DNA of 64,000 bases, taken from contig NZ_ML133522.1 in assembly GCF_003985145.1 (NCBI RefSeq), positions 620,001 through 684,000 on the forward strand. The letters run 5' to 3'. A model generated the notes under the pieces. The model saw only the letters and a list, made by a program, of their open reading frames with translations. It searched no databases and was not told where the DNA came from. This DNA comes from Rhizobium anhuiense (GTDB lineage Bacteria; Pseudomonadota; Alphaproteobacteria; Rhizobiales; Rhizobiaceae). This document shows positions 51,022 to 60,084 of this stretch, in pieces. Made by a program: the position numbers and the translations under genes. Position 1 is the first letter of the stretch. Each line of letters opens with the position of its first letter.

Positions 51022-51945
51022 ATGATCCCCGATTTCCTCGTCACCCATTCCGGTGGCTTCCATGCCGACGAATTGCTGTCGAGCGTCATCCTGACCCGGC
51101 TTTTCCCGCAGGCGCGTATCGTCCGCAGCCGGGCGCCGGAATGGATCACGCCGGGCAAGGATCGCATCATCTACGATGTCGGCGGCGCCTATGACCCTGC
51201 CGCCGGGATATTCGACCACCACCAGCGCGGCGCGCCGTTGCGTGACGATGGCCAGCCCTACAGTTCCTTCGGCCTGATCTGGAAGCATTACGGCCGTGAT
51301 TATCTCGCAGCCTCCGGCCTTCCCGAAGCACATGTCGAGACGCTGCATGGTTCTTTCGACGCCAGTTTCGTGCTGCCGGTCGACCTGACGGACAATGGCG
51401 CGCTCAGCCCCTCCGGGCCGCTGGCCGGGTTGACGCTGCCGGCTCTGCTGGAAACGCTGAAACCGGTCTTCGACGATGCCGACCCCGCTGCCGACGACCG
51501 TGCCTTCCACGCGGCCCTTGCCATCGCCCGCAGTTTCGTCGAGGCCAGGATTGCGCAGAGTGCTGCGAAATTGCGGGCCGAGGCGGTCGTGCATCAGGCA
51601 ATCGAGGCTACCGGGCAGGGGCGTGTTTTGGAATTGCCGAGGGGAATGCCCTTCCGGCCTGCTATCGTGAAAGCAGGCGCCGATCATCTGCTGTTCGTCG
51701 TCCACCCGCGCGAAAAGGACTGGTGCGTGACCGGCATCCGCCGCGCCGAGGATGGTTTCGAGCTCAGGGCCGATCTGCCGGCGGCCTGGGCCGGGCTCAC
51801 CAATGGCGCATTGGAGGCGGCGTGCGGCATAGAGGGCGCGAGCTTCTGCCACAACGGCCGATTCATCGCCGCCGCCAGGACCCGAGAGGCGGCGCTTGCC
51901 ATGGCCGAACTGGCGGTAGAGGAGGCGCTTTCGATCGGGCAATAG
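51022..51945 (+). CDS. MYG1/UPF0160 family exonuclease-like protein
   Basis: 307 residues. The N-terminal DHH-type phosphoesterase signature is visible: LVTHSGGFHADELLSSVILT with metal-ligand His and Asp, YDVGGAYDPAAGIFDHHQRG, and YSSFGLIWKHYGRDYL. Eukaryotic MYG1 is a 3'-5' RNA exonuclease; bacterial members are little studied. AAGG precedes the ATG. It is divergent from the HIT-like gene. Confidence 0.9.
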   Translation: MIPDFLVTHSGGFHADELLSSVILTRLFPQARIVRSRAPEWITPGKDRIIYDVGGAYDPAAGIFDHHQRGAPLRDDGQPYSSFGLIWKHYGRDYLAASGLPEAHVETLHGSFDASFVLPVDLTDNGALSPSGPLAGLTLPALLETLKPVFDDADPAADDRAFHAALAIARSFVEARIAQSAAKLRAEAVVHQAIEATGQGRVLELPRGMPFRPAIVKAGADHLLFVVHPREKDWCVTGIRRAEDGFELRADLPAAWAGLTNGALEAACGIEGASFCHNGRFIAAARTREAALAMAELAVEEALSIGQ

Positions 51946-52143
51946 GTCAAATAGCGGCAGCTCAGGCAGCTTATCCGCGCCGGGTTCACCTCGTATCAGA
52001 TTACGTTCAGATGGCTCCAATTGTAGGGCCGATTGACTTGCTGCCGCGAAGGACTAAGCTTTAAGCCATACAACCACTACCCATACGCGAGAGATTGCTG
52101 AGGGTGCAAGTGGCTGGCAACCTTGAGGAGGATGAGGTTTGCC

Positions 52144-52533
52144 ATGGACTATCGTGTTATTCTGCTGATTGCCACATCCGTGATTGCCCTTTCCCCCGGT
52201 CGCGCCGGGGCGCAGGAAGGCGATGCGACCGCGGGTGCCGTCGTTTTCAAGAAATGCGCAACCTGTCATGTCGCCGATTCCGATACGAACAAGGTCGGTC
52301 CGTCGCTGAACAAGTTGTTCGGCCGACAGGCCGGCACGCATCCTGATTTCGCCTATTCGGCCGGAATGAAGGCGGCCGGCGAAGGCGGTCTGGTCTGGGA
52401 CGAGACAGTGCTGCGCGACTATCTGCATAATCCGAAAGCGAAGGTGAAGGGCACGAAGATGGCCTTCGTCGGCGTGAAGGACGACCAGGAGATCACCGAT
52501 CTCATCGCCTATCTCAAGCAATATTCCAAATGA
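52144..52533 (+). CDS. small exported c-type cytochrome
   Basis: 129 residues from the ATG at 52144; in-frame ATGs at 52123 and 52132 are possible, with GAGGAGG close by. Signal peptide about 1-22. Haem attachment site CATCH in FKKCATCHVADSD, GPSLNKLFGRQAGTH, and the Met ligand in KGTKMAFVGVKD. It is the size and form of cytochrome c2/c550. It lies 148 bp before the oxidase operon and is the probable electron donor to that oxidase. Confidence 0.92.
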   Translation: MDYRVILLIATSVIALSPGRAGAQEGDATAGAVVFKKCATCHVADSDTNKVGPSLNKLFGRQAGTHPDFAYSAGMKAAGEGGLVWDETVLRDYLHNPKAKVKGTKMAFVGVKDDQEITDLIAYLKQYSK

Positions 52534-52681
52534 TGGGCCATACTCCAAAATGACGGGTGGAAGTGACGCGGCAGGTGCCTAAATTGCCGTAATTGCCGAT
52601 ATTTTCTATCTGTGCGATAATAAAGACGGACTTTTTGCGGAATGCGGTTTCACGGGTCAACCTGCTCGAGGAGGAGCGGAA

Positions 52682-53500
52682 ATGGCTGTCGTGCTGATCC
52701 TCGTCCTGATTGTCGTCGGCTCCGTGCTGTTCCATGTGCTGAGCCCGTGGTGGTGGACGCCGATCGCGTCCAACTGGACCTATATCGACAGCACTCTCGT
52801 CATCACCTTCTGGATCACCGGCATCGTCTTCGTGGCAGTGGTCTTGTTCATGGCCTATTGCGTCTTTCGCTTCCGGCATAAGCCGGGCAACAAGGCGCAT
52901 TACGAGCCTGAAAACCGCAGGCTGGAGGTGATGCTCGCCTCGGGAACGGCGGTCGGCGTCGCCGCCATGCTGGCGCCCGGCCTCATCGTCTGGAACCAGT
53001 TCATCACGGTGCCCGCCGATGCCGCATCGGTGGAGGTCGTCAGCCAGCAGTGGCTGTGGAGCTTCCGCCTGCCGGGGGCGGACGGAAAGCTCGGCCGCGC
53101 CGAAACGCGCGACGTTACGCCCGAAAACCCGCTCGGCCTCGACAAGAACGATGCAAGCGGCCTCGATGACATCATCATCGAAGGCGGCGAACTGCACCTG
53201 CCGATCGGCAAGCCGGTGCACATGTTGCTGCGCTCGGTCGATGTGCTTCATGATTTCTACGTGCCTGAGTTTCGCGCCAAGATGGACATGATCCCCGGCA
53301 TGGTCACCTACTTCTGGCTCACGCCGACGCGGACGGGTACCTTCGAGATCCTCTGCGCCGAACTCTGCGGCGTCGGTCATCCGCAAATGCGCGGCACCGT
53401 CGTCGTCGACAACGACGTGGACTATCAGACCTGGCTCGGGCAGCAGCAAACATTCACCCAGTTGACGGCGTCATCGGGAGAGCTGCCGTCGGCAAACTGA
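52682..53500 (+). CDS. coxM: cytochrome c oxidase subunit II (CoxM-like)
   Basis: 272 residues. Two membrane helices (about 2-22 and 37-60) are followed by the cupredoxin domain. The CuA ligands His190 (DVLHDFYVPEF), Cys225, Glu227, Cys229, His233 and Met236 (CAELCGVGHPQM) are all present. The insertion QLP-rich stretch between 130 and 160 has RDVTPENPLGLDKND. There is no fused cytochrome c domain. It is the first gene of the oxidase operon, ahead of subunit I. Confidence 0.93.
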   Translation: MAVVLILVLIVVGSVLFHVLSPWWWTPIASNWTYIDSTLVITFWITGIVFVAVVLFMAYCVFRFRHKPGNKAHYEPENRRLEVMLASGTAVGVAAMLAPGLIVWNQFITVPADAASVEVVSQQWLWSFRLPGADGKLGRAETRDVTPENPLGLDKNDASGLDDIIIEGGELHLPIGKPVHMLLRSVDVLHDFYVPEFRAKMDMIPGMVTYFWLTPTRTGTFEILCAELCGVGHPQMRGTVVVDNDVDYQTWLGQQQTFTQLTASSGELPSAN

Positions 53501-53564
53501 ACCGTGCAGTGGTCGCAGACCGCAGGCCGGTTCGGTGAACCGGCGGGGGAAGGGAAGAGAGATC

Positions 53565-55334
53565 ATGGTCGAGATTCCATCCGGCAGCATCCCATCCGCC
53601 GAAGTCGAGGATGTGGAGCTTTATCATCCACACAGCTGGTGGACGAAATATGTGTTCAGCCAGGATGCCAAGATCATCGCCGTGCAATATTCGATCACCG
53701 CCATCGCGATCGGCCTAGTGGCGCTGGTACTCTCCTGGCTGATGCGGATTCAGCTCGCCTTCCCCGGCTATTTCACCTTCATCGATGCCGATCACTATTA
53801 CCAGTTCATCACCATGCACGGGATGATCATGGTGATCTATCTCCTGACTGCGCTCTTCCTCGGCGGCTTCGGCAATTACCTCATTCCGCTGATGGTCGGC
53901 GCGCGCGACATGGTTTTCCCTTACGCCAACATGCTGAGCTACTGGATCTACCTCCTCGCGGTGCTGATCCTCGCCGCCGGCTTCTTCGCCCCCGGCGGCC
54001 CGACAGGGGCCGGCTGGACGCTTTATCCGCCGCAATCCGTTCTCTCAGGCACACCAGGCGGCAAGGACTGGGGCATCCTGCTGATGCTGACCTCGCTGAT
54101 CGTCTTCATCATCGGCTTCACGATGGGCGGGCTGAACTATGTGGTAACCGTGCTGCAGGGGCGGGCGCGAGGGATGACGCTGATGCGGATGCCGCTCACC
54201 GTCTGGGGCATTTTCACCGCGACGGTGATGGCGCTGCTCGCTTTTCCCGCACTCTTCGTCGCCTGCGTCATGATGCTCTTCGACCGCGTGCTCGGCACCA
54301 GCTTCTTCATGCCCGCCATCGTCGAGATGGGCACGCAGCTCCAGCATGGCGGCGGCAGCCCGATCCTGTTCCAGCACCTCTTCTGGTTCTTCGGCCATCC
54401 CGAGGTCTATATCGTGGCGCTGCCGGCCTTCGGCATCGTCTCGGACCTGATCAGCACGCATGCGCGCAAGAATATCTTCGGCTACCGCATGATGGTCTGG
54501 GCGATCGTCATCATCGGGGCGTTGAGCTTCGTCGTCTGGGCGCACCACATGTATGTCAGCGGCATGCACCCGGCCTTCGGCTTCTTCTTCGCCACGACGA
54601 CGCTGATCATCGCCATCCCGACGGCGATCAAGGTCTATAACTGGGTGCTGACGCTGTGGCGCGGCGATATCCACCTGACGCTGCCGATGCTCTTTGCGCT
54701 CGCCTTCATCGTCACCTTCGTCAATGGCGGGCTGACCGGCCTGTTCCTCGGCAATGTCGTCGTCGACGTGCCGCTGTCGGATACGATGTTCGTCGTGGCC
54801 CACTTCCACATGGTCATGGGGGTCGCGCCGATCCTCGTCATCTTCGGGGCGATTTATCACTGGTATCCGAAGGTGACGGGGCGCATGCTGAACGATGTGC
54901 TCGGCCATATCCACTTCTGGATCACCTTCCTCGGCACCTATGCGATCTTCTTTCCGATGCACTATCTCGGTCTGCTCGGCGTGCCGCGCCGCTATTTCGA
55001 GATGGGGGAGACGGCCTTCGTTCCGCCGTCGGCCCACACGCTGAACATCTTCATCACAGTCATGGCGCTGGTCGTGGGCGCCGGGCAGATGGTCTTCCTG
55101 TTCAATCTCGCCTGGAGCCTCTTCCGGGGCAGGGAGGCCGGCGGCAATCCATGGCGGGCAACGACGTTGGAATGGCAGACGCCTGAGACGCCGCCGGCGC
55201 ATGGCAACTGGGGCAACGACCTGCCTGTGGTCTATCGCTGGGCCTATGATTACAGCGTGCCGGGGGCGGCCGAGGATTTCATTCCGCAGAATGTGCCGGC
55301 AACGGCTGGCGTCACCCGGGAGACGCCGGCATGA
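53565..55334 (+). CDS. coxN: cytochrome c oxidase subunit I (CoxN-like)
   Basis: 589 residues from the ATG at 53565, with GGGAAGAGAG upstream. Twelve membrane helices are expected. Haem and CuB ligands are recognisable: His85 in FITMHGMIMV, His277 with Glu280 and Tyr282 in GHPEVYIVALPAFG, HH in WAHHMYVSGMHP, and AHFHMVMGVAP. Glu280 and Tyr282 place it in the A-type haem-copper oxidases with a D-channel. The stop overlaps the next ATG. Gene order matches coxMNOP of Bradyrhizobium, an alternative aa3-type oxidase. Confidence 0.94.
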   Translation: MVEIPSGSIPSAEVEDVELYHPHSWWTKYVFSQDAKIIAVQYSITAIAIGLVALVLSWLMRIQLAFPGYFTFIDADHYYQFITMHGMIMVIYLLTALFLGGFGNYLIPLMVGARDMVFPYANMLSYWIYLLAVLILAAGFFAPGGPTGAGWTLYPPQSVLSGTPGGKDWGILLMLTSLIVFIIGFTMGGLNYVVTVLQGRARGMTLMRMPLTVWGIFTATVMALLAFPALFVACVMMLFDRVLGTSFFMPAIVEMGTQLQHGGGSPILFQHLFWFFGHPEVYIVALPAFGIVSDLISTHARKNIFGYRMMVWAIVIIGALSFVVWAHHMYVSGMHPAFGFFFATTTLIIAIPTAIKVYNWVLTLWRGDIHLTLPMLFALAFIVTFVNGGLTGLFLGNVVVDVPLSDTMFVVAHFHMVMGVAPILVIFGAIYHWYPKVTGRMLNDVLGHIHFWITFLGTYAIFFPMHYLGLLGVPRRYFEMGETAFVPPSAHTLNIFITVMALVVGAGQMVFLFNLAWSLFRGREAGGNPWRATTLEWQTPETPPAHGNWGNDLPVVYRWAYDYSVPGAAEDFIPQNVPATAGVTRETPA

Positions 55335-56044
55335 GCGTCGTGCTGATCTTTCTGGCCGCCATCGCCGCCATCATGATCTGGTGGCTCTCCGGGCAGCGGC
55401 TGACCTCGAAGCCCTGGCTGGAGACCGGCTCCGTGCAGATGCCGGTTCATGACGGCACCGGCCGGCCGCCGGTGCCGCCGGTGAAGATCGGTCTCTTCGT
55501 CTTTCTCGGCGTCGTCGGCGCGCTCTTCAGCCTTGCCGTCAGCGCCTATTTCATGCGCGCAGCCTCGGCCGACTGGTGGGGGATGCCGGTTCCGCGCCTG
55601 CTCTGGGTGAACACCGCGGCGCTGGCCTTGAGCAGTGCGGCGCTGCAATGGGCTAAGCGCGAAGAGCGGCATGGCCGCATGGAAAGCCTGCGGCCTGCGC
55701 TCGTTACGGCACTTGCGCTTGCGGTCTTCTTCCTCGCCGGGCAGATCCAGGCATGGCGGGAGTTGGTCGCGGCAGGCTACGTGCTTGATGATAACCCTGC
55801 CAACAGCTTCTTCTACATGCTGACCGGGTTGCATGGCCTGCATATTCTTGGTGGGCTGGCGGTGCTGGCGCGCACGACGGTCAAGGCCTTCGCAGCCGAT
55901 ATCGCGCCGGAGAGGCTGAGCCTTAGCGTCGATCTCTCGGCTATCTATTCGCATTTCATGCTTGCGGTCTGGCTGCTGCTCTTCGCGCTTTTTGCCGGCT
56001 GGGCCAGCGATTTCGTCGATCTCTGCCGGACGTTGATTAGCTAG
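55331..56044 (+). CDS. coxO: cytochrome c oxidase subunit III-like protein (CoxO-like)
   Basis: 237 residues overlapping the coxN stop (ATGA). About seven membrane helices. NSFFYMLTGLHGLHILGGLA is the subunit III hallmark, but the rest is divergent from mitochondrial-type CoxC. A first helix (SVVLIFLAAIAAIMIWWLSG) and a hydrophilic loop precede the conserved core. It is the third gene of the oxidase operon, as in coxMNOP clusters where two subunit III-like genes follow each other. Confidence 0.88.
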   Translation: MSVVLIFLAAIAAIMIWWLSGQRLTSKPWLETGSVQMPVHDGTGRPPVPPVKIGLFVFLGVVGALFSLAVSAYFMRAASADWWGMPVPRLLWVNTAALALSSAALQWAKREERHGRMESLRPALVTALALAVFFLAGQIQAWRELVAAGYVLDDNPANSFFYMLTGLHGLHILGGLAVLARTTVKAFAADIAPERLSLSVDLSAIYSHFMLAVWLLLFALFAGWASDFVDLCRTLIS

Positions 56045-56053
56045 GGGGTGCAG

Positions 56054-56773
56054 ATGGCACAGACTATCGAGACACATGGCGGGGCTGACCTCAGGCCATC
56101 AGGCCTTCGCGGTGTCGCCGCCGATTTCAGCTCGGATCAGCGCGCCTTCAAGACCGCCTCCTGGGGCAAGGCGATGATGTGGATCTTTCTCTTGAGCGAC
56201 ACCTTCGTCTTCGGTTGTTTCCTAATCGCCTATATGACCGCCCGAATGTCGACGCCCGTACCATGGCCCAATCCGAGCGAGGTCTTCGCGCTGCATATCG
56301 GCGGCCAGGATGTGCCGTTGATCCTGATCGCGATCATGACCTTCGTGCTGATCTCGAGCAGCGGCACCATGGCGATGGCGGTCAATTTCGGCTATCGCCG
56401 CGACCGCCGCACGACGGCGGTGCTGATGCTGCTGACAGCGCTTCTCGGCGCATGCTTCGTCGGCATGCAGGCCTTCGAATGGACGAAGCTGATCACCGAA
56501 GGCGTGCGCCCCTGGGAAAACCCGTGGGGGGCGGCGCAGTTCGGCTCGACCTTCTTCATGATAACAGGCTTTCACGGCACCCATGTCACGATCGGCGTCA
56601 TCTTCCTCCTCATCGTCGCCCGCAAGGTCTGGCGCGGCGATTTCGACGTGGAACGGCGTGGCTTCTTCACCAGCCGGAAAGGCCGCTACGAGGCCGTCGA
56701 GATCATGGGCCTCTACTGGCACTTCGTCGACCTGGTCTGGGTCTTCATCTTTGCATTCTTTTATCTGTGGTGA
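56054..56773 (+). CDS. coxP: cytochrome c oxidase subunit III (CoxP-like)
   Basis: 239 residues from the ATG at 56054, with GGGGGTGCAG upstream; a GTG six bases earlier is the alternative. Helices include MMWIFLLSDTFVFGCFLIAY and MITGFHGTHVTIGVIFLLIV, the standard subunit III landmarks, and the C-terminal GLYWHFVDLVWVFIFAFFYL carries the conserved His and Asp. It is closer to canonical CoxC than the preceding gene. Ends seven bases before the subunit IV gene. Confidence 0.92.
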   Translation: MAQTIETHGGADLRPSGLRGVAADFSSDQRAFKTASWGKAMMWIFLLSDTFVFGCFLIAYMTARMSTPVPWPNPSEVFALHIGGQDVPLILIAIMTFVLISSSGTMAMAVNFGYRRDRRTTAVLMLLTALLGACFVGMQAFEWTKLITEGVRPWENPWGAAQFGSTFFMITGFHGTHVTIGVIFLLIVARKVWRGDFDVERRGFFTSRKGRYEAVEIMGLYWHFVDLVWVFIFAFFYLW

Positions 56774-56780
56774 GGTCGTC

Positions 56781-57146
56781 ATGAGCGAGACAACGGCGCA
56801 TGCACAAAGCCAAACGATGGACGCACAGGCACACAGCGGACAGCAGCACCCGATCGGGCTCTATTTCTTCGTCTGGGGCCTGCTCTTCGTGCTCAGCGCG
56901 GCGTCCTATATGGTCGATTATCTTGGCGTCCAGAGCTATCTCAGGTGGACGCTGATCCTGGTGTTCATGATGCTGAAAGCCGGATTGATCGTCGCCGTCT
57001 TCATGCACATGGCCTGGGAACGGCTGGCGCTGGTCTACGCCATCCTGCTGCCGCCGCTGCTGGTACTGGTTTTCGTGGCGCTGATGGTCTCGGAAGCGGA
57101 CTATACGATCTTCACCCGGATAGCGTTTTTCGGTGCTACGCCGTAG
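56781..57146 (+). CDS. cytochrome c oxidase subunit IV
   Basis: 121 residues from the ATG at 56781. A polar His/Gln-rich N-terminus is followed by three membrane helices: GLYFFVWGLLFVLSAASYMV, LRWTLILVFMMLKAGLIVAV with FMHMAWER, and ALVYAILLPPLLVLVFVALM. This is the prokaryotic subunit IV (caa3/bo-type assembly subunit) pattern. It closes the oxidase operon; the AraC regulator beyond runs the other way. Confidence 0.88.
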   Translation: MSETTAHAQSQTMDAQAHSGQQHPIGLYFFVWGLLFVLSAASYMVDYLGVQSYLRWTLILVFMMLKAGLIVAVFMHMAWERLALVYAILLPPLLVLVFVALMVSEADYTIFTRIAFFGATP

Positions 57147-57209
57147 AGCGGCAATCGGGCAGTCTCCGTTGCCGTTCCGTTCGTATTTGCTTTGCTTTTA
57201 CATCTTCGT

Positions 57210-58247
57210 TCAACCTATCGAAGATGAGCGGTTTCCTTTCTTCTCCCAGGACCGCAGCGCACGCCAGAGCACCGTATTGTCTGCATAACCCAGCACACGC
57301 GCCACCTCGGACATCGGCGCGGCATGTCGGTCGCCGAGATAATGGGCGGCGAGTGTCTGGCGGTGTTGGCGAACGAGATCGCGAAGCGACACGCCTTCCT
57401 CCGACAGCCGACGCTGCAGGCTTCGCGGCGACATCTTCAGTTCGGCGGCGAGGATTGCGACCGTGATCGGTTTGCGGCCAAGATAGATGCCGATCAGGGC
57501 CTGGACCTTTTCCTTGACAGCTTCGCCGGCCGCCGGCTCGTTGACCAGATCGCCGATGTGCCGCTCCAGGATTTCGATCAGGCTTTTGTCTTCCGAGCGG
57601 TGGACACGATCGGCATCCGCCTTGTTCATGACGATGCGGTTGCCGGATTGGCCGAACAGGATGGGCGCGCCATAGATGCGTTCCAGCACGCCGGCATCGC
57701 GTGGGGCGTGATGCTCGAGCTGGATTTCGATCGGCCGCCAGCCTCGGCGGAAGCACGAACGGACGAGCTGACAGGAGGCGGCAATCGTGAATTCGCTGTC
57801 CTGCCGGCGCGGCCACATGCTGGGGTCGACGATCCGGTAGCTCCAGACAAAATCGCCATTCTCCTCGAATACGCCGGAACTGGTCGCGCCCTGCAACGCG
57901 TTCACATATTTCGACAGCCGTTCGAAAGCGCTGCGAATGTTCGGCGAGAGCGCAAAGAGCATGCCGATGGGGCCGAGATCGGCGGGCCTGAAACCGGTGC
58001 CCATGCGGGCTCCGAGTGCCGGTTCGCCTGTTATCGTCGCGGCATCCTCGAACAGCGCGACATAACGCGCCATAGGCAGGACAGCGTAGGGATCTTCGAG
58101 TTGCGAGCGCAGAATGCCGTGCGAAGCCAGAAGAAGGTCGGTTTTCCCGGATCTTTTATCGATTTGTTGCACCAGCGGGATCAAGACAGAGGCTCGAATT
58201 GAAGCAACTGCGGGCATTCGGCTGATCAAATGCCGTGCAACTGCCAT
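57210..58247 (-). CDS. AraC-family regulator with Arabinose_bd-type N-terminus
   Basis: 345 residues. The N-terminal domain (about 20-210) matches the Arabinose_bd/OruR type: LGARMGTGFRPADLGPIGML and FALSPNIRSAFERLSKYVNA. The C-terminal HTH has VAILAAELKMSPRSLQRRLS and MSEVARVLGYADNTVLWRAL. Divergent from the amino-acid/amine permease, with 122 bp between the starts, so it probably activates the permease-amine oxidase operon in response to the amine. Confidence 0.9.
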   Translation of the reverse strand: MAVARHLISRMPAVASIRASVLIPLVQQIDKRSGKTDLLLASHGILRSQLEDPYAVLPMARYVALFEDAATITGEPALGARMGTGFRPADLGPIGMLFALSPNIRSAFERLSKYVNALQGATSSGVFEENGDFVWSYRIVDPSMWPRRQDSEFTIAASCQLVRSCFRRGWRPIEIQLEHHAPRDAGVLERIYGAPILFGQSGNRIVMNKADADRVHRSEDKSLIEILERHIGDLVNEPAAGEAVKEKVQALIGIYLGRKPITVAILAAELKMSPRSLQRRLSEEGVSLRDLVRQHRQTLAAHYLGDRHAAPMSEVARVLGYADNTVLWRALRSWEKKGNRSSSIG

Positions 58248-58369
58248 TTTCAGCGTCTCCGGTGACCGTCGTGGCGCGAATTATCGATTCATTGGCATAA
58301 ACTGCAATTTCGAGGCCAGATCGCCGCGCTTACCCTCTTGGCAACAAACAAGCAAAGAGGGGTTTCTCC

Positions 58370-59821
58370 ATGACATTGGAAGCAAGCATGCCCGCGCCGT
58401 CATCGCCGGAGCGTCGTCTGGCCAAGGACTCGGTGGGGCTTGCCCATATCGTGTTCTTCGTCGTTGCCGCGGCCGCGCCTCTCACGGCCGTCGTCGGCGC
58501 TTCACCGGCCGCCTTTGCCTTTGGCAATGGCGCAGGCGTTCCCGGCGCTTTCGTGCTCGCCGGCCTGCTTTACCTGCTCTTCTCGGTCGGCTTCACCGCC
58601 ATGAGCCGGCATGTGGGCGGGGCGGGGGCCTTCTACACCTATATCACCCATGGCATCGGTAAGCCGGCCGGGGTGGGTGGCGCCTTCATGGCGCTGGTCA
58701 CCTATAGCGCGGTTCAGATCGCCATCTATGGGCTGTTCGGCTTCTTCGTGGCCAACGCCATAGCGCCGCTTGGGCTGGTCCTGCCGTGGTGGGCCTGGGC
58801 CTTCGCGGCACTCGTCGTCGTGCTGGTCTGCGGTCAACGCAACATCGCCTTCTCAGGCGCGATCCTTGGCGTCTGCATGATCGCCGAAATCGCCATATTG
58901 CTGGTTCTCGATCTTGCCATCGTCTTTTCAGGCGGCGGACCAGAAGGCATCACCTTTTCCTCCTTCGCTCCATCGTCGGTCTTTACATCAGGTCTTGGTG
59001 TGGCGCTGGTCTTCGTCATCGGTTCCTTCATCGGCTTCGAAGCGACGGCCATTTTCGGCGAGGAAGCCGAAAATCCGGAAAAGACCATCCCCCGCGCCAC
59101 CTATGTTGCGGTGCTGCTCATCACCCTGTTCTACGCCTTCTCCACCTGGGCCATCGTGCAATTCTACGGTCCGGGCAATGTGCAGGCCTCCGCTGCCGCC
59201 GGCCTCGACAGTTTCTACTTCGTTGCCGCCAATTCCGTGCTCGGCGCATGGTCGAGCCAGGTGATGAACGTGCTGCTGATCACCAGCCTGTTTGCCTGCA
59301 TCCTGTCCTTCCACAATACGCTCAACCGCTATTTCTTCGCCCTTGGCCGGGAAGGGCTGGCCGTCAAGGTGCTTGGCAAGGTTCACGCCAAGCATGGCTC
59401 ACCCTATGCCGCAGGCCTGTTGCAAAGTCTGATCGCGGCCGTCGTTCTTGCCCTGTTCGTCATCTTCGGCGCCGATCCCTACACCGTCGTGTTCTCGTGG
59501 ATGGCGGCGCTTGCAGGGATCGGTATCCTGCTGGTGCAGGTGCTGGTCTCCGTCGCGATCGTCATGTTCTTCCGCAAGACGCCGAACAGCTACAGCGCCT
59601 GGACCACGATGATCGCTCCGGCGCTGGCGCTGCTCGGCCTGATGGGTTCGCTGGTGCTGGTCAGTTCCAATCTTTCCCTGCTTTCCGGCAGCGAAAGCCC
59701 GATCGTCAAGGCTTTCCCCTATGCGATGGTACTGGTGGGCATTCTCGGTGCGCTTTTTGCGATCCAGGTCAAGAAGTCCAAGCCCGCTCTCTATGCCTCA
59801 CTCGGAAAGGTCTTCGAATGA
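58370..59821 (+). CDS. APC-family amino acid/amine permease
   Basis: 483 residues with about twelve membrane helices. The N-terminal GLAHIVFFVVAAAAPLTAVV and the helix-8 region FIGFEATAIFGEEAENPEKT, then IPRATYVAVLLITLFYAFST, are typical of the APC superfamily. The location next to a copper amine oxidase suggests uptake of a primary amine or of the parent amino acid. Strong upstream sequence AGAGGGGTTTCTCC precedes the ATG. The stop overlaps the start of a 57-codon ORF by four bases. Confidence 0.92.
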   Translation: MTLEASMPAPSSPERRLAKDSVGLAHIVFFVVAAAAPLTAVVGASPAAFAFGNGAGVPGAFVLAGLLYLLFSVGFTAMSRHVGGAGAFYTYITHGIGKPAGVGGAFMALVTYSAVQIAIYGLFGFFVANAIAPLGLVLPWWAWAFAALVVVLVCGQRNIAFSGAILGVCMIAEIAILLVLDLAIVFSGGGPEGITFSSFAPSSVFTSGLGVALVFVIGSFIGFEATAIFGEEAENPEKTIPRATYVAVLLITLFYAFSTWAIVQFYGPGNVQASAAAGLDSFYFVAANSVLGAWSSQVMNVLLITSLFACILSFHNTLNRYFFALGREGLAVKVLGKVHAKHGSPYAAGLLQSLIAAVVLALFVIFGADPYTVVFSWMAALAGIGILLVQVLVSVAIVMFFRKTPNSYSAWTTMIAPALALLGLMGSLVLVSSNLSLLSGSESPIVKAFPYAMVLVGILGALFAIQVKKSKPALYASLGKVFE

Positions 59822-59991
59822 GTGCCATTGCCGAACTTGCACCCGTCGATCGCTTTCTGGCTCTCGCGAGCGCGATCCTTACCGGCGCGACTTTGCTGGT
59901 TGCCGTTGAGGCGCATGTCTTCTGCTCGGTGTTTTGCATTCACGCAGAGGCAATGACGATCGAGACGCAGATCTGCTCCGGTCGATCCTGA
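59818..59991 (+). CDS. 57-aa small protein between permease and amine oxidase
   Basis: ATG at 59818 overlaps the permease stop as ATGA, the same coupling used through the window. The product is MSAIAELAPVDRFLALASAI, then a hydrophobic stretch LTGATLLVAVEAHVFCSVFC, and a short tail ending in CSGRS, with three Cys. It has one possible membrane segment. It ends 93 bp before the amine oxidase start. No family is recognised and it could be a non-functional leader, but coupling and position favour a real small gene. Confidence 0.55.
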   Translation: MSAIAELAPVDRFLALASAILTGATLLVAVEAHVFCSVFCIHAEAMTIETQICSGRS

Positions 59992-60040
59992 TCACCGCAC
60001 AGCTTGCGACGCGCGATGGTGCGTCGTCTTTCCGGAAGCC

Positions 60041-60077
60041 AAGAGGCCCAAAATCAAAGAGGCCCAAATCAAAGAGG
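60041..60077 (+). repeat. short tandem repeat containing ribosome-binding sites
   Basis: AAGAGGCCCAAAATC is followed by AAAGAGGCCCAAATC and then AAAGAGGT, so GAGG recurs at 60043, 60059 and 60074 in steps of 16 and 15 bp. Only the last is correctly placed for the amine oxidase ATG at 60085. The repeat could arise by slippage and could tune translation. Confidence 0.6.
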
Positions 60078-60084
60078 TATGTCC

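Noticed and set aside
53715-55202. Charged, His/Asp-rich minus-strand frames opposite the cox genes
   Set aside because: Composition is that of reverse-read membrane protein codons, with no motif or ribosome-binding site.
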